Assembly (NCBI RefSeq): GCF_008274805.1
Contig: NZ_CP022579.1
Span: 1,054,001-1,118,000 of the forward strand
From: Oryzomicrobium terrae
GTDB lineage: Bacteria; Pseudomonadota; Gammaproteobacteria; Burkholderiales; Rhodocyclaceae
Reading direction: 5' to 3'
DNA length: 64,000 nt
Program-made: the position numbers and the translations under genes
The notes under the pieces: generated by a model
What the model saw: the letters and a program-made list of their open reading frames with translations, nothing else
Databases searched by the model: none
What the model was told of the DNA's origin: nothing
In this document: positions 15,653 to 24,697 of the stretch, one piece after another
Layout: every line of letters starts with the position of its first letter
Position numbering within the stretch: the stretch's first letter is position 1

Positions 15653-17737
15653 ATGGTCTTTCGCCCCGCCCACCTGCTCGGCAAGTACCGGGACCTGATG
15701 CTCGCCGTGACCCTGTTCCTGATCCTGGACATGGGGGTGCTGGCCTTCAACGTGGTCACCTCGCGCCAGATCGAGGAAGACGCCGCCCGCATCAACACCG
15801 CTGGCGAACTGCGCATGCTGTCGCAGCAATTGACCAAGGCGCTGCTCACTCTGCAGCAGGAAACCCGGGACGAACTGCCGACCCAGACCAGCCTGGCGCA
15901 ACTGTCCGAATCCCGGGAGGCGTTCAATGCCGCCTTGGCCAAGCTGGTGGCGGGCCAATCCGCCGGGGAGGGGAGCGCCGCCAGCGAAGGGCGGGAACTG
16001 CTCGATGCTCTGGAAAAGACCTGGCGCCCGATCGACCGGGAAGTGGCGCCGGTGCTGGGCAGCCTTGCACCCGGCATGAACGACATCGCCCCGGCCGCCA
16101 CCATGGCCGTGGCACGCAACACCCGGCTGATGCAGCAGGCCGCCGACCTGACCGAATACCTGGAACAGACCGCCCTGACCAAGGCGGCCCAGATGCGCCA
16201 GATTCAGATCGTCGCCATCGGCCTGGCCTTCCTCAATTTCCTGTTCATCGTCTTCAAGTTCCTGCGCCGCTTGAATGCCAGCGACCGGCAGGCCGAGGCG
16301 GCCCGCCAGGAGACGGCGGAAATCCTCCAGACCGTGCGCGAAGGCCTGTTCCTGCTCTCCCGCGACGGTCGGGTCGGCAGCCAGCGCTCTGCCTCCTTGC
16401 CGACCCTGCTCGGCCGTCCCCTCGATGGCGGCGAGGATTTCGCCGCCCTGCTCGGCCAGCTGGTGGACGCCAAGCATGCCGAGGCGGCCCGGGATTTCAT
16501 CGACCTGCTCTTCAACAAGAAGGTCAAACCCTCCCTGGTGGCCCAGCTCAACCCGCTGCACGAGGTGGAGGTGCGCGACCTGGGCGGCCAGCGCCGCGGC
16601 CCCCGCTTCCTCACCTTCGAGTTCGACCAGGTGCGTGCCGGCGAGCACGTCGGCGCCCTGCTGGTGACGGTTTTCGACGTGACGCAAAAGGTGCTGCTGG
16701 CCCGGGAACTGGCCGGGGCCGAGGCCCGCGCCGAGAGCGAGATCGGCCTGCTGTTGCAGGTGCTCGACCAGGACCCGGCCCAGGTGGCGGATTTCCTGGG
16801 GGTGGCCCGGGAACGTATCGATACCATCAACCGGGAGCTCCAGGGCGTGCGTCCGACGGCGCCGGCCTACGGCCAACTGGCCGGGCAGATCGCTCGTCTG
16901 GTGCATACCCTCAAGGGTGAGGCCGGGGCCCTGGGCCTGGCCACCGTGGAACGCCAGGCACATGCCTTCGAGGACGTGCTGGCCGACCTGCGTGGCCGCC
17001 GCGACTTGGCCGGCGACGACCTGATCCCGGTGGCGGTGGCGGTCGGCGAGCTGCTCGAACAGGTCACCCGGGTCGAGGCGATCCTGGCGCGGGTGCGCCG
17101 CTTTGCCCGGCCGGAAGCGAGCGGGACGGAACGGACCGCGGCCCCGGTGTCCCTCGCGAGGCTGCTCCAGCCCATCGAAGGCCTGGCCTTGCGTATCGCC
17201 GAGGATCTCAACCGCAAGGTGCGCCTGGAAGTGGCGGCGGCGCCCCTGCCGTCGATTCCCACCGCCCTGCGCCGGCTATTGGCGGAAGTGCTGCCCCAGC
17301 TGGTGCGCAACGCGGTGGTGCACGGCATCGAACCCGAGGATGAACGCAGCCAGGCGGGCAAGGCGCCCCACGGCACGATCCGCATCGAGGTGGCGGCCAG
17401 CGCGGGGGGCGAGGGCGGCGCCGGGGACTACACCGTCACGGTGCGCGACGACGGCCGCGGCCTGTCGCCCGAGCGGCTGCGCCGCCGCTTGGTGGAAACG
17501 GGGCTGAAGACCCCCCAGGAGGCAGCGGCGATGCGCGACGACGCGGTGCTGGCGATGATCTTCCAGCCGGGTTTCTCGTCCCTGGACGCAGCCCACCTGC
17601 ATGCCGGGCGCGGTGATGGCCTGGCGGCGGTGCGCGATTCCCTCACGGCCCTGGGCGGGCGGCTGCGCATCAGCTCCCGGCCCAACGCCTTCACCGAATT
17701 CACCCTGCTGCTGAAAGCCCCATGCCCCGTCAACTGA
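15653..17737 (+). CDS. Membrane-bound CheA-like histidine kinase with PilJ-type sensor and Hpt domain
   Basis: The 694-residue protein combines TM1 (about 14-36), a PilJ/NarX-like extracytoplasmic domain with NTAGELRMLSQQLTKA, and TM2 (about 184-203). A PAS-like region (about 215-340) follows, then an Hpt-like helix with RLVHTLKGEAGALGL (His near 416). The CheA-type ATPase has QLVRNAVVHGIE (about 549), DDGRGLSPERL and GRGDGL. It lacks the CheW-like P5 domain of CheA. The start at 15653 has GAGG ten bases upstream. It overlaps the following cheY-like gene by 16 bases, indicating coupled translation and a dedicated three-gene system. Confidence 0.85.
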   Translation: MVFRPAHLLGKYRDLMLAVTLFLILDMGVLAFNVVTSRQIEEDAARINTAGELRMLSQQLTKALLTLQQETRDELPTQTSLAQLSESREAFNAALAKLVAGQSAGEGSAASEGRELLDALEKTWRPIDREVAPVLGSLAPGMNDIAPAATMAVARNTRLMQQAADLTEYLEQTALTKAAQMRQIQIVAIGLAFLNFLFIVFKFLRRLNASDRQAEAARQETAEILQTVREGLFLLSRDGRVGSQRSASLPTLLGRPLDGGEDFAALLGQLVDAKHAEAARDFIDLLFNKKVKPSLVAQLNPLHEVEVRDLGGQRRGPRFLTFEFDQVRAGEHVGALLVTVFDVTQKVLLARELAGAEARAESEIGLLLQVLDQDPAQVADFLGVARERIDTINRELQGVRPTAPAYGQLAGQIARLVHTLKGEAGALGLATVERQAHAFEDVLADLRGRRDLAGDDLIPVAVAVGELLEQVTRVEAILARVRRFARPEASGTERTAAPVSLARLLQPIEGLALRIAEDLNRKVRLEVAAAPLPSIPTALRRLLAEVLPQLVRNAVVHGIEPEDERSQAGKAPHGTIRIEVAASAGGEGGAGDYTVTVRDDGRGLSPERLRRRLVETGLKTPQEAAAMRDDAVLAMIFQPGFSSLDAAHLHAGRGDGLAAVRDSLTALGGRLRISSRPNAFTEFTLLLKAPCPVN

Positions 17738-18093
17738 TGATCGTGGATGACTCGATGATCGTCCGCAACCGCATCGCCCGCCTGTGCAGCGACGGCCGCC
17801 TGGCTGGCCTGGCCATCGTCGCCCTGGCCGGCGACGGCGCCCAGGCCCTGGAGCTGGCCCGGGCCAAGCGCCCCGATCTGGTCACCATGGACCTGACCAT
17901 GCCGCACATGGACGGCGAGGCCTGCATCGAGGCCATTGCTGCCGAGTTGCCGGACACCCGCATCCTGGTGGTCTCCGCCCTCTCCGACAAGGCCACGGCG
18001 CTGCGCGCCCTGCTCAAGGGCGCCCACGGCTTTCTGCACAAACCCTTCAAGGACGAGGATCTCGTCTGCGCCCTGACGGAGTTGATGGATTGA
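17722..18093 (+). CDS. Single-domain response regulator, CheY-like
   Basis: The 123-residue receiver has the acidic pair MIVDDS, the phosphoacceptor Asp in LVTMDLTMPHMDG (near residue 53), Ser in VVSALSDKA and Lys in GFLHKPFKDED. All catalytic residues are present. There is no output domain, so it must act on a partner such as a motor or enzyme. Its start lies inside the kinase gene and its stop TGA overlaps the ATG of the CheX gene (TGATG), which strongly suggests one functional unit. Confidence 0.92.
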   Translation: MPRQLMIVDDSMIVRNRIARLCSDGRLAGLAIVALAGDGAQALELARAKRPDLVTMDLTMPHMDGEACIEAIAAELPDTRILVVSALSDKATALRALLKGAHGFLHKPFKDEDLVCALTELMD

Positions 18094-18572
18094 TGCTGCA
18101 CCGCGACCTGAAAGCGGAGGACATCGAGGTGTTCTCCCAGGCCCTCGTCGAGTATTTCCAGGTCACCACCGGCGAGGCTGCCCTGGTGCGCTCGGCCTAC
18201 CTGCTCGATTCGGGCGAGCCGGCCCTGTGGAACGACTTCAACGGCCTGATCAACGTGACCGGCGGCTACAGGGGCTCGGTGTGTTTTTCTGCCCCCCGGG
18301 AAATGCTCTCCCACGTGCTGCTCCTGGCCGGCGAGCAGGTGTTTACCGACGAGCGCCATTCCGACATCGTCGGCGAAATCGCCAATACCCTATCGGGCCG
18401 CGCCCGGCGGCACTTTGGCGAAGGCCTGGAGATCTCCGTGCCGATCGCCTTTCCCGGCCGGGTAGCCACCGCTCCTTCGGCGGAAACCTTCACCAGCCTG
18501 CCTTTTGCCATTCCCCTGGCCTGGTACGGCTACCAGGCCGACCTGGTGGTGCGCCTCGACCGGCGCAGCTAG
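18093..18572 (+). CDS. cheX: CheX-family phosphatase
   Basis: The 159-residue protein has the CheX catalytic pattern in DIVGEIANTLSGRARRHFGE, where Glu and Asn of the E-x2-N motif attack CheY-phosphate. Around it are the beta strands GSVCFSAPREML and PFAIPLAWYGYQADLVVRL. CheX removes phosphate from CheY, so here it should reset the receiver encoded just upstream. The last four bases overlap the 3' end of the convergent DUF2127 gene. Confidence 0.85.
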   Translation: MLHRDLKAEDIEVFSQALVEYFQVTTGEAALVRSAYLLDSGEPALWNDFNGLINVTGGYRGSVCFSAPREMLSHVLLLAGEQVFTDERHSDIVGEIANTLSGRARRHFGEGLEISVPIAFPGRVATAPSAETFTSLPFAIPLAWYGYQADLVVRLDRRS

Positions 18573-19051
18573 CGGATCCCGGCCATCGGGGCGGCGGGCC
18601 GCCGCCGTTGCAGCAGCGCCCACACCAGGTAGGCCACCACGATCAGGTTGGCCGCCAGGGTGACGAGTTTCAGCGACGACACCCCGTGGACCAGCTCATA
18701 GACCTCGATCGGCACGTATATGGCGCCGCTCACCGCGCCCAGCCATTCGGCCCAGGCCCGACCGCGCCACAGCCCGTAGGCTTCGGTAAAGCGCAGGCCG
18801 GCGTAGGCGCTGGCCAGACTGGCCAGGCCCCACAGGCGCTGGTCGGTGAGATCGGCGGCCAGGGCGAGAAAGATCCGGGGCGTGCCCCGGGCCGGGTTGA
18901 GGTGCAGATGCCCGACCAGCGCCTCGGCCAGGGCCTGGGCATCGCGATGCACCAGGGCAAGCAGTCCAAAACCGGCCAGCAGCACCAGGGCGCCCTTGAA
19001 CGCTTCCATGGCGGCGATGGCGCGCAGGCCGCGCGGCAGGGGGCTCTCCAT
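18569..19051 (-). CDS. DUF2127-family small membrane protein
   Basis: The 160-residue protein has about four hydrophobic helices (AFKGALVLLAGFGLLALV; GLASLASAYAGLRFTEAYGLW; WLGAVSGAIYVPIEVYELV; LVTLAANLIVVAYLVWALL). The RFTEAYGLWRGRAWAEW block is characteristic of DUF2127 inner membrane proteins, whose function is unknown. It starts 8 bases after the GntR stop and is probably co-transcribed with it. Confidence 0.8.
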   Translation of the reverse strand: MESPLPRGLRAIAAMEAFKGALVLLAGFGLLALVHRDAQALAEALVGHLHLNPARGTPRIFLALAADLTDQRLWGLASLASAYAGLRFTEAYGLWRGRAWAEWLGAVSGAIYVPIEVYELVHGVSSLKLVTLAANLIVVAYLVWALLQRRRPAAPMAGIR

Positions 19052-19059
19052 GGAGGGGC

Positions 19060-19776
19060 TCAATCGCGGCGCCTGGCCATGTGCAGCATATGCAGGGTGA
19101 TCTTGCGCACCTCCTGCTTGCTCAGATCGATGTGGGCCTTGATCAGGTACTCGGCATCGGCGGCACGACGTTGAAGCACGGCGCGCAGGATGGCACCGTG
19201 CTCGTCGTAGGTGGCGGCAATGCGCGGCTCCTGGGTGAAGTCGAGGCGACGGATGATGCGGATCTTGTCGGTCACCTCGCGGTGGATGCGCGCCAACTCC
19301 GGGTTGCCGACGGCGGCCACCAGGCCGCTGTGGAAAGCCTCGTCCAGGTCGGCTACCGCCTGGTGGTCGTCGAGGCGTTCCTCGGGCGGCACCAGCCAGG
19401 CGGCCTTGAGGCTGTCCAGCGCGGCCGGGTCGGCAGGCCCGGCCTGGTCGCACAGGCGGCGCAGGGCCGCCTGTTCGAGAATGATGCGTACGTCGTAGAG
19501 TGCGTCGAAGTGGTCGAAGTCGAGAGGGCGCACCTGCCAGCCGCTACGGAAATGCACGGCGAGGAGGCCTTCCCGCTCCAGGCGGTAGAGGGCCTGGCGC
19601 ACTGGGGTGCGGCTGGCGCCGGTACGGGCGGCCACCTCGCTTTCGGTAAAGCGGTCGCCTGGGAGCAGGCGAAAGTCGGCGATGTCGTCCTTGATCCGGG
19701 CATACACCCGCTCGGCCAGGTTCTCCGGGCGGGGACGCGGGCCGGTGGCCGCGGGGCGGGATGTCGTCTCTTCCAT
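19060..19776 (-). CDS. GntR/FadR-family (FCD) transcriptional regulator
   Basis: The 238-residue regulator has an N-terminal winged helix (LAERVYARIKDDIADFRLLPGDRFTESEVAARTGASRTPVRQALYRLEREGL, residues about 20-71). A helical FCD ligand domain follows, with the metal-binding pattern DEAFHSGLVAAVGN and later ATYDEHGAILRAVLQR. FCD domains usually bind small carboxylates. The gene is downstream of the allophanate hydrolase/ABC transporter operon on the same strand, 137 bases after the ATPase, so it may regulate that pathway (inference). Confidence 0.88.
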   Translation of the reverse strand: MEETTSRPAATGPRPRPENLAERVYARIKDDIADFRLLPGDRFTESEVAARTGASRTPVRQALYRLEREGLLAVHFRSGWQVRPLDFDHFDALYDVRIILEQAALRRLCDQAGPADPAALDSLKAAWLVPPEERLDDHQAVADLDEAFHSGLVAAVGNPELARIHREVTDKIRIIRRLDFTQEPRIAATYDEHGAILRAVLQRRAADAEYLIKAHIDLSKQEVRKITLHMLHMARRRD

Positions 19777-19913
19777 GGTTGGATTCCGGGCAATGGGTCG
19801 GGCAATGCCTGAGGGCTGGCAGCGTCTTGGTGCGATGCCTTTGGGGTAAGCCTACGCCAACCCGGCGTAGCGGGGGAGGCAGTACGAGCCGGCCTCCCCG
19901 CGCCGCCGCCGGA

Positions 19914-20738
19914 TCAGGCGTTCATCTCGCGCTTGAATACCTCCAGGGTGTGGGCCTTGACCCGGACGAACTCGGGGTGGCTCATCACCTCGGCGCTGCG
20001 CGGCCGGGGCAGGTCGAAGGGCACGATCTCGGCGATGCTGGTGGGCCGGCGGGTCAGCAACAGAATCTGGTCGGCGAGAAACACCGCATCCTCCAGGTCG
20101 TGGGAGACGATCAGCATGGTCACCCCGGTAGCCAGCTGGACTTCCTGCAGCTTGTCGCGGATGAACAGGGTCATCTCGAAGTCCAGGGCCGAGAAGGGCT
20201 CGTCGAGGAACATCACCTCCGGCTTGGGCGCCAGGGCACGCATGATGCACACCGTTTGCTGCTGCCCGCCTGACAGCTCGTAGGGATAGCGGGACAGGTC
20301 GAAGCGGATCTCGAACTGGGCGATCAACTCCTCGACCCGGGCCTCCACCTCGGCCTTCTTCATGCCGCGCCGGATCAGCGGGTAGGCGATGTTGTCCCGG
20401 GCGGTCAGCCAGGGGAACAGGGCGTCCCGGTAGTTCTGGAAGACGTAGCCGATGGTGGTGTCCTTGAGCAGCTTGCCGTCGAACAGGATTTCGCCGTCGT
20501 CGATGGGGATCAGGCCGGCGACCATGTTCATCAGGGTCGATTTGCCGCAGCCGTTGGGGCCGAATACCGAGACGATGCGTCCCCGGGGCAGGTCCAGGTC
20601 GAGACCGGAGTAGAGGGGGTGGCCGGCGAAGGACTTCTTCAGACCACGGATGGTGACGTGGGTGCCGGGGGCTGCGGGCTGCACCGCCAGGGGCGCCAGC
20701 GCAGGGGCTGGTGCGAAGGGATGGACGAGCTGGTTCAT
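19914..20738 (-). CDS. ABC transporter ATP-binding protein, NrtD/SsuB/TauB type
   Basis: The 274-residue ATPase has Walker A FGPNGCGKST, Q-loop FQNYRDALFPWLT, signature ELSGGQQQT, Walker B VMFLDEPFSALD and VSHDLEDAV. The signature has QQQT in place of the usual QQRV, a mild deviation. Its ATG overlaps the stop of the permease gene (ATGA), so translation is coupled. It serves the binding protein at 21552-22604. Confidence 0.93.
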   Translation of the reverse strand: MNQLVHPFAPAPALAPLAVQPAAPGTHVTIRGLKKSFAGHPLYSGLDLDLPRGRIVSVFGPNGCGKSTLMNMVAGLIPIDDGEILFDGKLLKDTTIGYVFQNYRDALFPWLTARDNIAYPLIRRGMKKAEVEARVEELIAQFEIRFDLSRYPYELSGGQQQTVCIMRALAPKPEVMFLDEPFSALDFEMTLFIRDKLQEVQLATGVTMLIVSHDLEDAVFLADQILLLTRRPTSIAEIVPFDLPRPRSAEVMSHPEFVRVKAHTLEVFKREMNA

Positions 20739-21508
20739 GCTTTTCCGCTCCAGTGGACGATCTTCTTTTCGATCAGCAGGAAGCCCAGGTTGAGGAAGTA
20801 CCCCAGGGCGCCGGTGACTAGGATGGAGGTGTACATGTCCTTGACGTTGAACACCTGCTGGGCGTCGATGATGCGGTGGCCCAGGCCGGTCTCGGAGCCG
20901 ATGAACATCTCGGCGACGATGACGATCACCAAGGCCATGGATACTCCGGTACGCAGACCGACGAAGGTCTGGGCCAGGCTCTCCATGAGCATCACGTCCT
21001 TGAACACGTGCCAGGACGAGACCCCCATCACCTGGGCCGCCATGACCCGGGTCTTCTTGGCGTTCATCACCCCGTAGGCGCTGTTGAACAGGATCACCAG
21101 CACAGCCGCGAAGGCAGCGATGGCGATCTTGTTCACGTCGGTGATGCCGAAGATCAGCAAGAACAGCGGGATCAGGGCCGACGAGGGGGTGGAACGGAAG
21201 AAGTCGATGACGAACTCGACGCTGCGGTAGAGCCGTTCGCTGCTGCCCAGGGCCACTCCCAGGGGCACCCCGATCACCGCGGCGATACCGAAGGAGACCA
21301 GGGTGCGGTACACCGTCGCCCCCAGGTCCGGGGTCAGGCTGTTGTTGCCGAGGATGGTCACCAGGTGGCCGAGGGTGTCGCCGGGAGGCGGCAGGAGGAT
21401 CGGGTTGATCCACTTGGCGCTGACGGCCAGTTGCCAGACGGCAAACAGCAGGAGCGGCCCGATCACGGGCAACAGCCGTTGGCGCAGGGGCGATGTCATG
21501 AGGGTCAT
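20735..21508 (-). CDS. ABC transporter permease, SsuC/TauC type
   Basis: The 257-residue permease has about six membrane helices, beginning with VIGPLLLFAVWQLAVSA and ending in SILVTGALGYFLNLGFLLI. The ATPase-contact loop is QVMGVSSWHVFKDVMLMES. ATG at 21508 is preceded by GTGAGA; a GTG four codons earlier is possible. It is the second component of the importer between the binding protein and ATPase genes. Confidence 0.9.
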   Translation of the reverse strand: MTLMTSPLRQRLLPVIGPLLLFAVWQLAVSAKWINPILLPPPGDTLGHLVTILGNNSLTPDLGATVYRTLVSFGIAAVIGVPLGVALGSSERLYRSVEFVIDFFRSTPSSALIPLFLLIFGITDVNKIAIAAFAAVLVILFNSAYGVMNAKKTRVMAAQVMGVSSWHVFKDVMLMESLAQTFVGLRTGVSMALVIVIVAEMFIGSETGLGHRIIDAQQVFNVKDMYTSILVTGALGYFLNLGFLLIEKKIVHWSGKA

Positions 21509-21551
21509 GATGGTTCTCACAGGTAATGGGGGCGGGACGGCGGGGGCGGCC

Positions 21552-22604
21552 TCAACCCTGGTAGATGAGGGGCTTCACCGCCAGCGGGGCCGAGAAGATC
21601 TTGCGTTCGGCCAGCACGTCGAAGTACTTCTGGAAGTAATCGAGGTCGCTCGGCTTGAACTGGTTGTGCATGACGAAGCCGGGCAGGGGCACTTCCTTGA
21701 CCAGGGCCTCCTCGATGCCGGTGAAACCGTCCAGGTGCTGGCGCACTTCCGCCGGCTTGGCCAGGATCAGTTCCACCGCTTTTGCGTAGGCCGCCACGTA
21801 CTTGCGTGCTTCCGCCGGACGCTCCTTGAGGAAGGCGGTGGTGAGAGTGGCTGCGCCACCAAACCAGGGCGCCTCGGCATTGCCCAGCACGTACTTCGAG
21901 ATCACCCCGGTTTCCAGGGTGCGGGCCATGCCCTTCAGCCGGCCGATGGTGCCGGTGGGTTCCAGGGCATAGACCCCGTCCACCTGCCCCGCCGCCAGAG
22001 CGGCCAGGTGCTGGCCGACGGGCAACTCGGTGACCTTGGCGTTGGGATAACCGTTCTTCTCGAGAATGATCTTGGTCAGGGTCACGTTCTGAATGCCCGG
22101 GCCCGTGGCGATGCGTTTGCCCGCCAGGTCGGCGATGCTTTTGGCCGGGCTGTTCATGGGTACTAGGAACTCGTCGAGCACCAGCTTGTGGTTGGATGGG
22201 TTGGAGCAAATGATCTTGAGCAGGTTGGGGGAGGTCAGCTCGGCCAGCCCGAGGATGCCGGTGGCGGTACCGTTGGCCGAGCCCTGGATGCGGCCGGCCA
22301 CCATGGCCTCGCCGATCTGCTGCGGGCTGGCGAACTTGACCCCCTCGACGTTGAGCCCGGCTTCCTTGAAGAAGCCCCGTTCCAGGGCCACGTACAGGGG
22401 CAGGCCGCCGACGATCGGGTAATAGCCGATGGTGATCTTGTCGCCGGGGGCCGCCAGGGCCGGGGTGGACAGGCTCAGGCCGCTGGCGGCCAGGGCCGAC
22501 AGGGCAGCGGCCTGGCCGAGGAAGCGGCGGCGGCCAGGCTGGAGCGGCGTGGCGGCATCCAGGTCGAGGGCCAGATTGGCAGCGGGGGAGGCAATGGTCT
22601 TCAT
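21552..22604 (-). CDS. Tat-exported substrate-binding protein of ABC importer, NMT1/SsuA family
   Basis: The 350-residue protein carries GRRRFLGQAAALSALAASG, a twin-arginine signal, with cleavage after PALA. The mature part has the family pattern ITIGYYPIVGGLPLYVALERGFFKEAGL and a hinge with VDGVYALEPTG. Relatives bind sulfonates, thiamine precursors, nitrate and urea derivatives. The gene follows allophanate hydrolase, so a urea-, biuret- or amide-type nitrogen compound is a reasonable guess. Tat export implies folding before secretion, as for NrtA above. Confidence 0.87.
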   Translation of the reverse strand: MKTIASPAANLALDLDAATPLQPGRRRFLGQAAALSALAASGLSLSTPALAAPGDKITIGYYPIVGGLPLYVALERGFFKEAGLNVEGVKFASPQQIGEAMVAGRIQGSANGTATGILGLAELTSPNLLKIICSNPSNHKLVLDEFLVPMNSPAKSIADLAGKRIATGPGIQNVTLTKIILEKNGYPNAKVTELPVGQHLAALAAGQVDGVYALEPTGTIGRLKGMARTLETGVISKYVLGNAEAPWFGGAATLTTAFLKERPAEARKYVAAYAKAVELILAKPAEVRQHLDGFTGIEEALVKEVPLPGFVMHNQFKPSDLDYFQKYFDVLAERKIFSAPLAVKPLIYQG

Positions 22605-22650
22605 GGTCGTTCCTTTCGGGAGAGAGGCGAAGGTGAAAGCGGGAAAGGGG

Positions 22651-24507
22651 TCAGGCAGCGAGTGAAGCCGCTGGCGCCGCAGTGGCCGTGCCGGCTAGGA
22701 AGGCACGCCAACCGCCGTAGGCGGTGATGTCGCGGGCCCCGGCCAGGGCCCAGGGTTCGCAGATGAAGCCCTTCACCTGGCGGCCGTCTTCCAGGGTCAG
22801 GGTGCCGATGCCCAGGGGCGGTGGCACCTCGGCGACGAAGGTGGCGAAGCCGGCGATGGGCACGTCCCACAGCTCCACCTCGATCGCAGCCCCGCCACCG
22901 GCCTCAGTACGCGCCAGGCCCGGCTTGGCCGGCACGGTGTCGGCCAGGGCATAGAGGCGGTAGTCGGGGGCGGTGCGGCAGCGTTCCGCCAGGGTGGCGC
23001 CCCGGCTGGTCAGCTGGGGGTTGAGGGGCATGCCCGACAGATGGGCGCCGACCACCGCCAGGCGGATGGTGGCCGGGGCGGCGGGGGGCAACGGGAGGCG
23101 CTCGGCCGGCAGGGGGCGTCCGGTGGCGCCCAGGGGCAAAGCTAACCCGGCCTGCCAGCGGGCACCCAGGCGGGCCAGGGCATGGTCGCACCAGGCCAGG
23201 CCGATCAGGCTGATGCCGGCGGGCAGGCCGTCGTCGCGCAGGGCCGCGGGCAGGGCCAGGGCCGCCAGGTCGGCCAGGTTGGTGAAGTTGGTGTAGATGC
23301 CGAGGCGCGAGTTGAGGGCCACCGGGTCGGCCTCCACCGCGGCGATGGTGTAGTGGGTCGGAGCGGTCGGCACCAGCAGGGCGTCGAAACCGGCCAGGGC
23401 GTCCTGGATGGTGCGGGCCAGTTCGGCGCGCCGGTATTCGGCCTTGAAGGCGTCGGCGGCGGAGTAGCGCACCGCTCCTTCGAGGATGCCCCGTACTACC
23501 GGGTGCACCGCCTCGGGACGGGAGGCGAGCAGGATCTCGGCGGCGGCGAAGCGCTCCGCCACCCAGGGGCCCTGATAAAGCAGGGCGGCCAGTTCGCTGA
23601 AGGGGGCAAAGTCGATCGGCACTATCTCGGCTCCCAGCTCCTGCCAGCGCGCCATGGCGGCGCGGAAGGCGGCCTCAGCCCGGGCATCGCCGAAGAACTC
23701 CAGGGTGTCGGGCACGGCCAGGCGGATCGGGGCGGCGGCGGCCGCTGCGGCTGCCAGGGCCGGGCGGGAGTAGGCATCGGCCGCGTCGTAGCCCCCGGCA
23801 ATATCGGCCACCAGCAGGGCGTCCTCCACCGTCAGGGCGAACACCGAAACGCAATCCACGGTGCGGCAGGCCGGTACTACGCCGTGACTGCTTAGCCAGC
23901 CCCGGGTCGGCTTGAGGCCGACGATGTTGTTGAACGAGGCCGGCACCCGGCCGGAGCCGGCGGTATCGGTGCCCAGGGCGAAGGGCACCAGCCCCCGGGC
24001 CACCACCGAAGCCGAGCCGGAGCTGGAGCCGCCGCTGACATAGCGCGAATCGAAGGCGCAGGGCACCGCGCCGTGGGGCGAGCGGGTGCCCACCAGACCC
24101 GTGGCGAACTGGTCCAGGTTGGTCTTGCCCACCACCAGGGCCCCGGCGGCGCGCAGCCGGGCCACTACGGTGGCATCGGTGGCGGGTTGGTAGGCAAACT
24201 CCGGACAGGCGGCGGTGGTCGGCCAGCCGGCCACATCAATGTTGTCTTTGGCAGCGAAGGGAATGCCGTACAGCGGCAAGCGGCTCAGATCCCCGTCCAC
24301 CGCGGCGAGCCGGGCGTCGAGGTCGGTGAGCAGGGCGTCGCTGCGGGCGGCATCCAGGCGGCTGATCCAGGCCGTATCGGCGGCCCCCTTGGCATGTGCG
24401 GCCACCAGGGCGGTCAGGACATCCCGGGCCTGCAGGCGGCCGCTGCGGTAGGCGGCTTGCCAGTCGGTGATGGTCCAGCCGGGCGAGGGGAAGCAGGTAG
24501 TGGACAT
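22651..24507 (-). CDS. atzF: Allophanate hydrolase
   Basis: The 618-residue enzyme hydrolyses allophanate to ammonia and CO2. The amidase half (about 1-450) has the catalytic triad elements FAAKDNIDVAG (Lys), GGSSSGSAS (Ser) and TDTAGSGRVPAS (nucleophilic Ser). The C-terminal domain (about 470-600) has RLAVVGAHLSGMPLNPQL and YALADTVPAKPGL, diagnostic of allophanate hydrolase rather than other amidases. ATG at 24507 with GAGGA upstream is downstream of the sigma-54 start; a longer GTG start at 24546 precedes it and is rejected. It heads an operon with an ABC importer. No urea carboxylase or biuret hydrolase is present in the window. Confidence 0.92.
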   Translation of the reverse strand: MSTTCFPSPGWTITDWQAAYRSGRLQARDVLTALVAAHAKGAADTAWISRLDAARSDALLTDLDARLAAVDGDLSRLPLYGIPFAAKDNIDVAGWPTTAACPEFAYQPATDATVVARLRAAGALVVGKTNLDQFATGLVGTRSPHGAVPCAFDSRYVSGGSSSGSASVVARGLVPFALGTDTAGSGRVPASFNNIVGLKPTRGWLSSHGVVPACRTVDCVSVFALTVEDALLVADIAGGYDAADAYSRPALAAAAAAAAPIRLAVPDTLEFFGDARAEAAFRAAMARWQELGAEIVPIDFAPFSELAALLYQGPWVAERFAAAEILLASRPEAVHPVVRGILEGAVRYSAADAFKAEYRRAELARTIQDALAGFDALLVPTAPTHYTIAAVEADPVALNSRLGIYTNFTNLADLAALALPAALRDDGLPAGISLIGLAWCDHALARLGARWQAGLALPLGATGRPLPAERLPLPPAAPATIRLAVVGAHLSGMPLNPQLTSRGATLAERCRTAPDYRLYALADTVPAKPGLARTEAGGGAAIEVELWDVPIAGFATFVAEVPPPLGIGTLTLEDGRQVKGFICEPWALAGARDITAYGGWRAFLAGTATAAPAASLAA

Positions 24508-24548
24508 GTGTGAATCCTCACTTGGATACAAGATCGTGAGGAACACAC

Positions 24549-24564
24549 AGCAAACCGGATGCCA
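24549..24564 (-). promoter_or_regulatory. Sigma-54 promoter of the allophanate hydrolase operon
   Basis: On the minus strand TGGCATCCGGTTTGCT has GG and GC separated by exactly 10 bases. The start would be near 24538, about 30 bases before the ATG. Confidence 0.8.
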
Positions 24565-24697
24565 GGTTGCGGTCAGGAAAGTAAGCTGGACCGGCTTCTG
24601 CCTTTATTTCATATGGTTATGTTTTTTAAAAACCATTCGGCATGGTTTGGAATGCTGGTGGCCATTGTGGGCAAGGGGGCCCACCGACGTCGCGGGC

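Noticed and set aside
21552-22604. Binding protein considered as the missing NasS
   Set aside because: It has a Tat export signal and sits in an ABC transporter operon, whereas NasS is cytoplasmic and pairs with nasT.
24508-24546. GTG start giving a longer allophanate hydrolase
   Set aside because: It lies before the predicted sigma-54 transcript start near 24538 and has no ribosome binding site; ATG 24507 has GAGGA.
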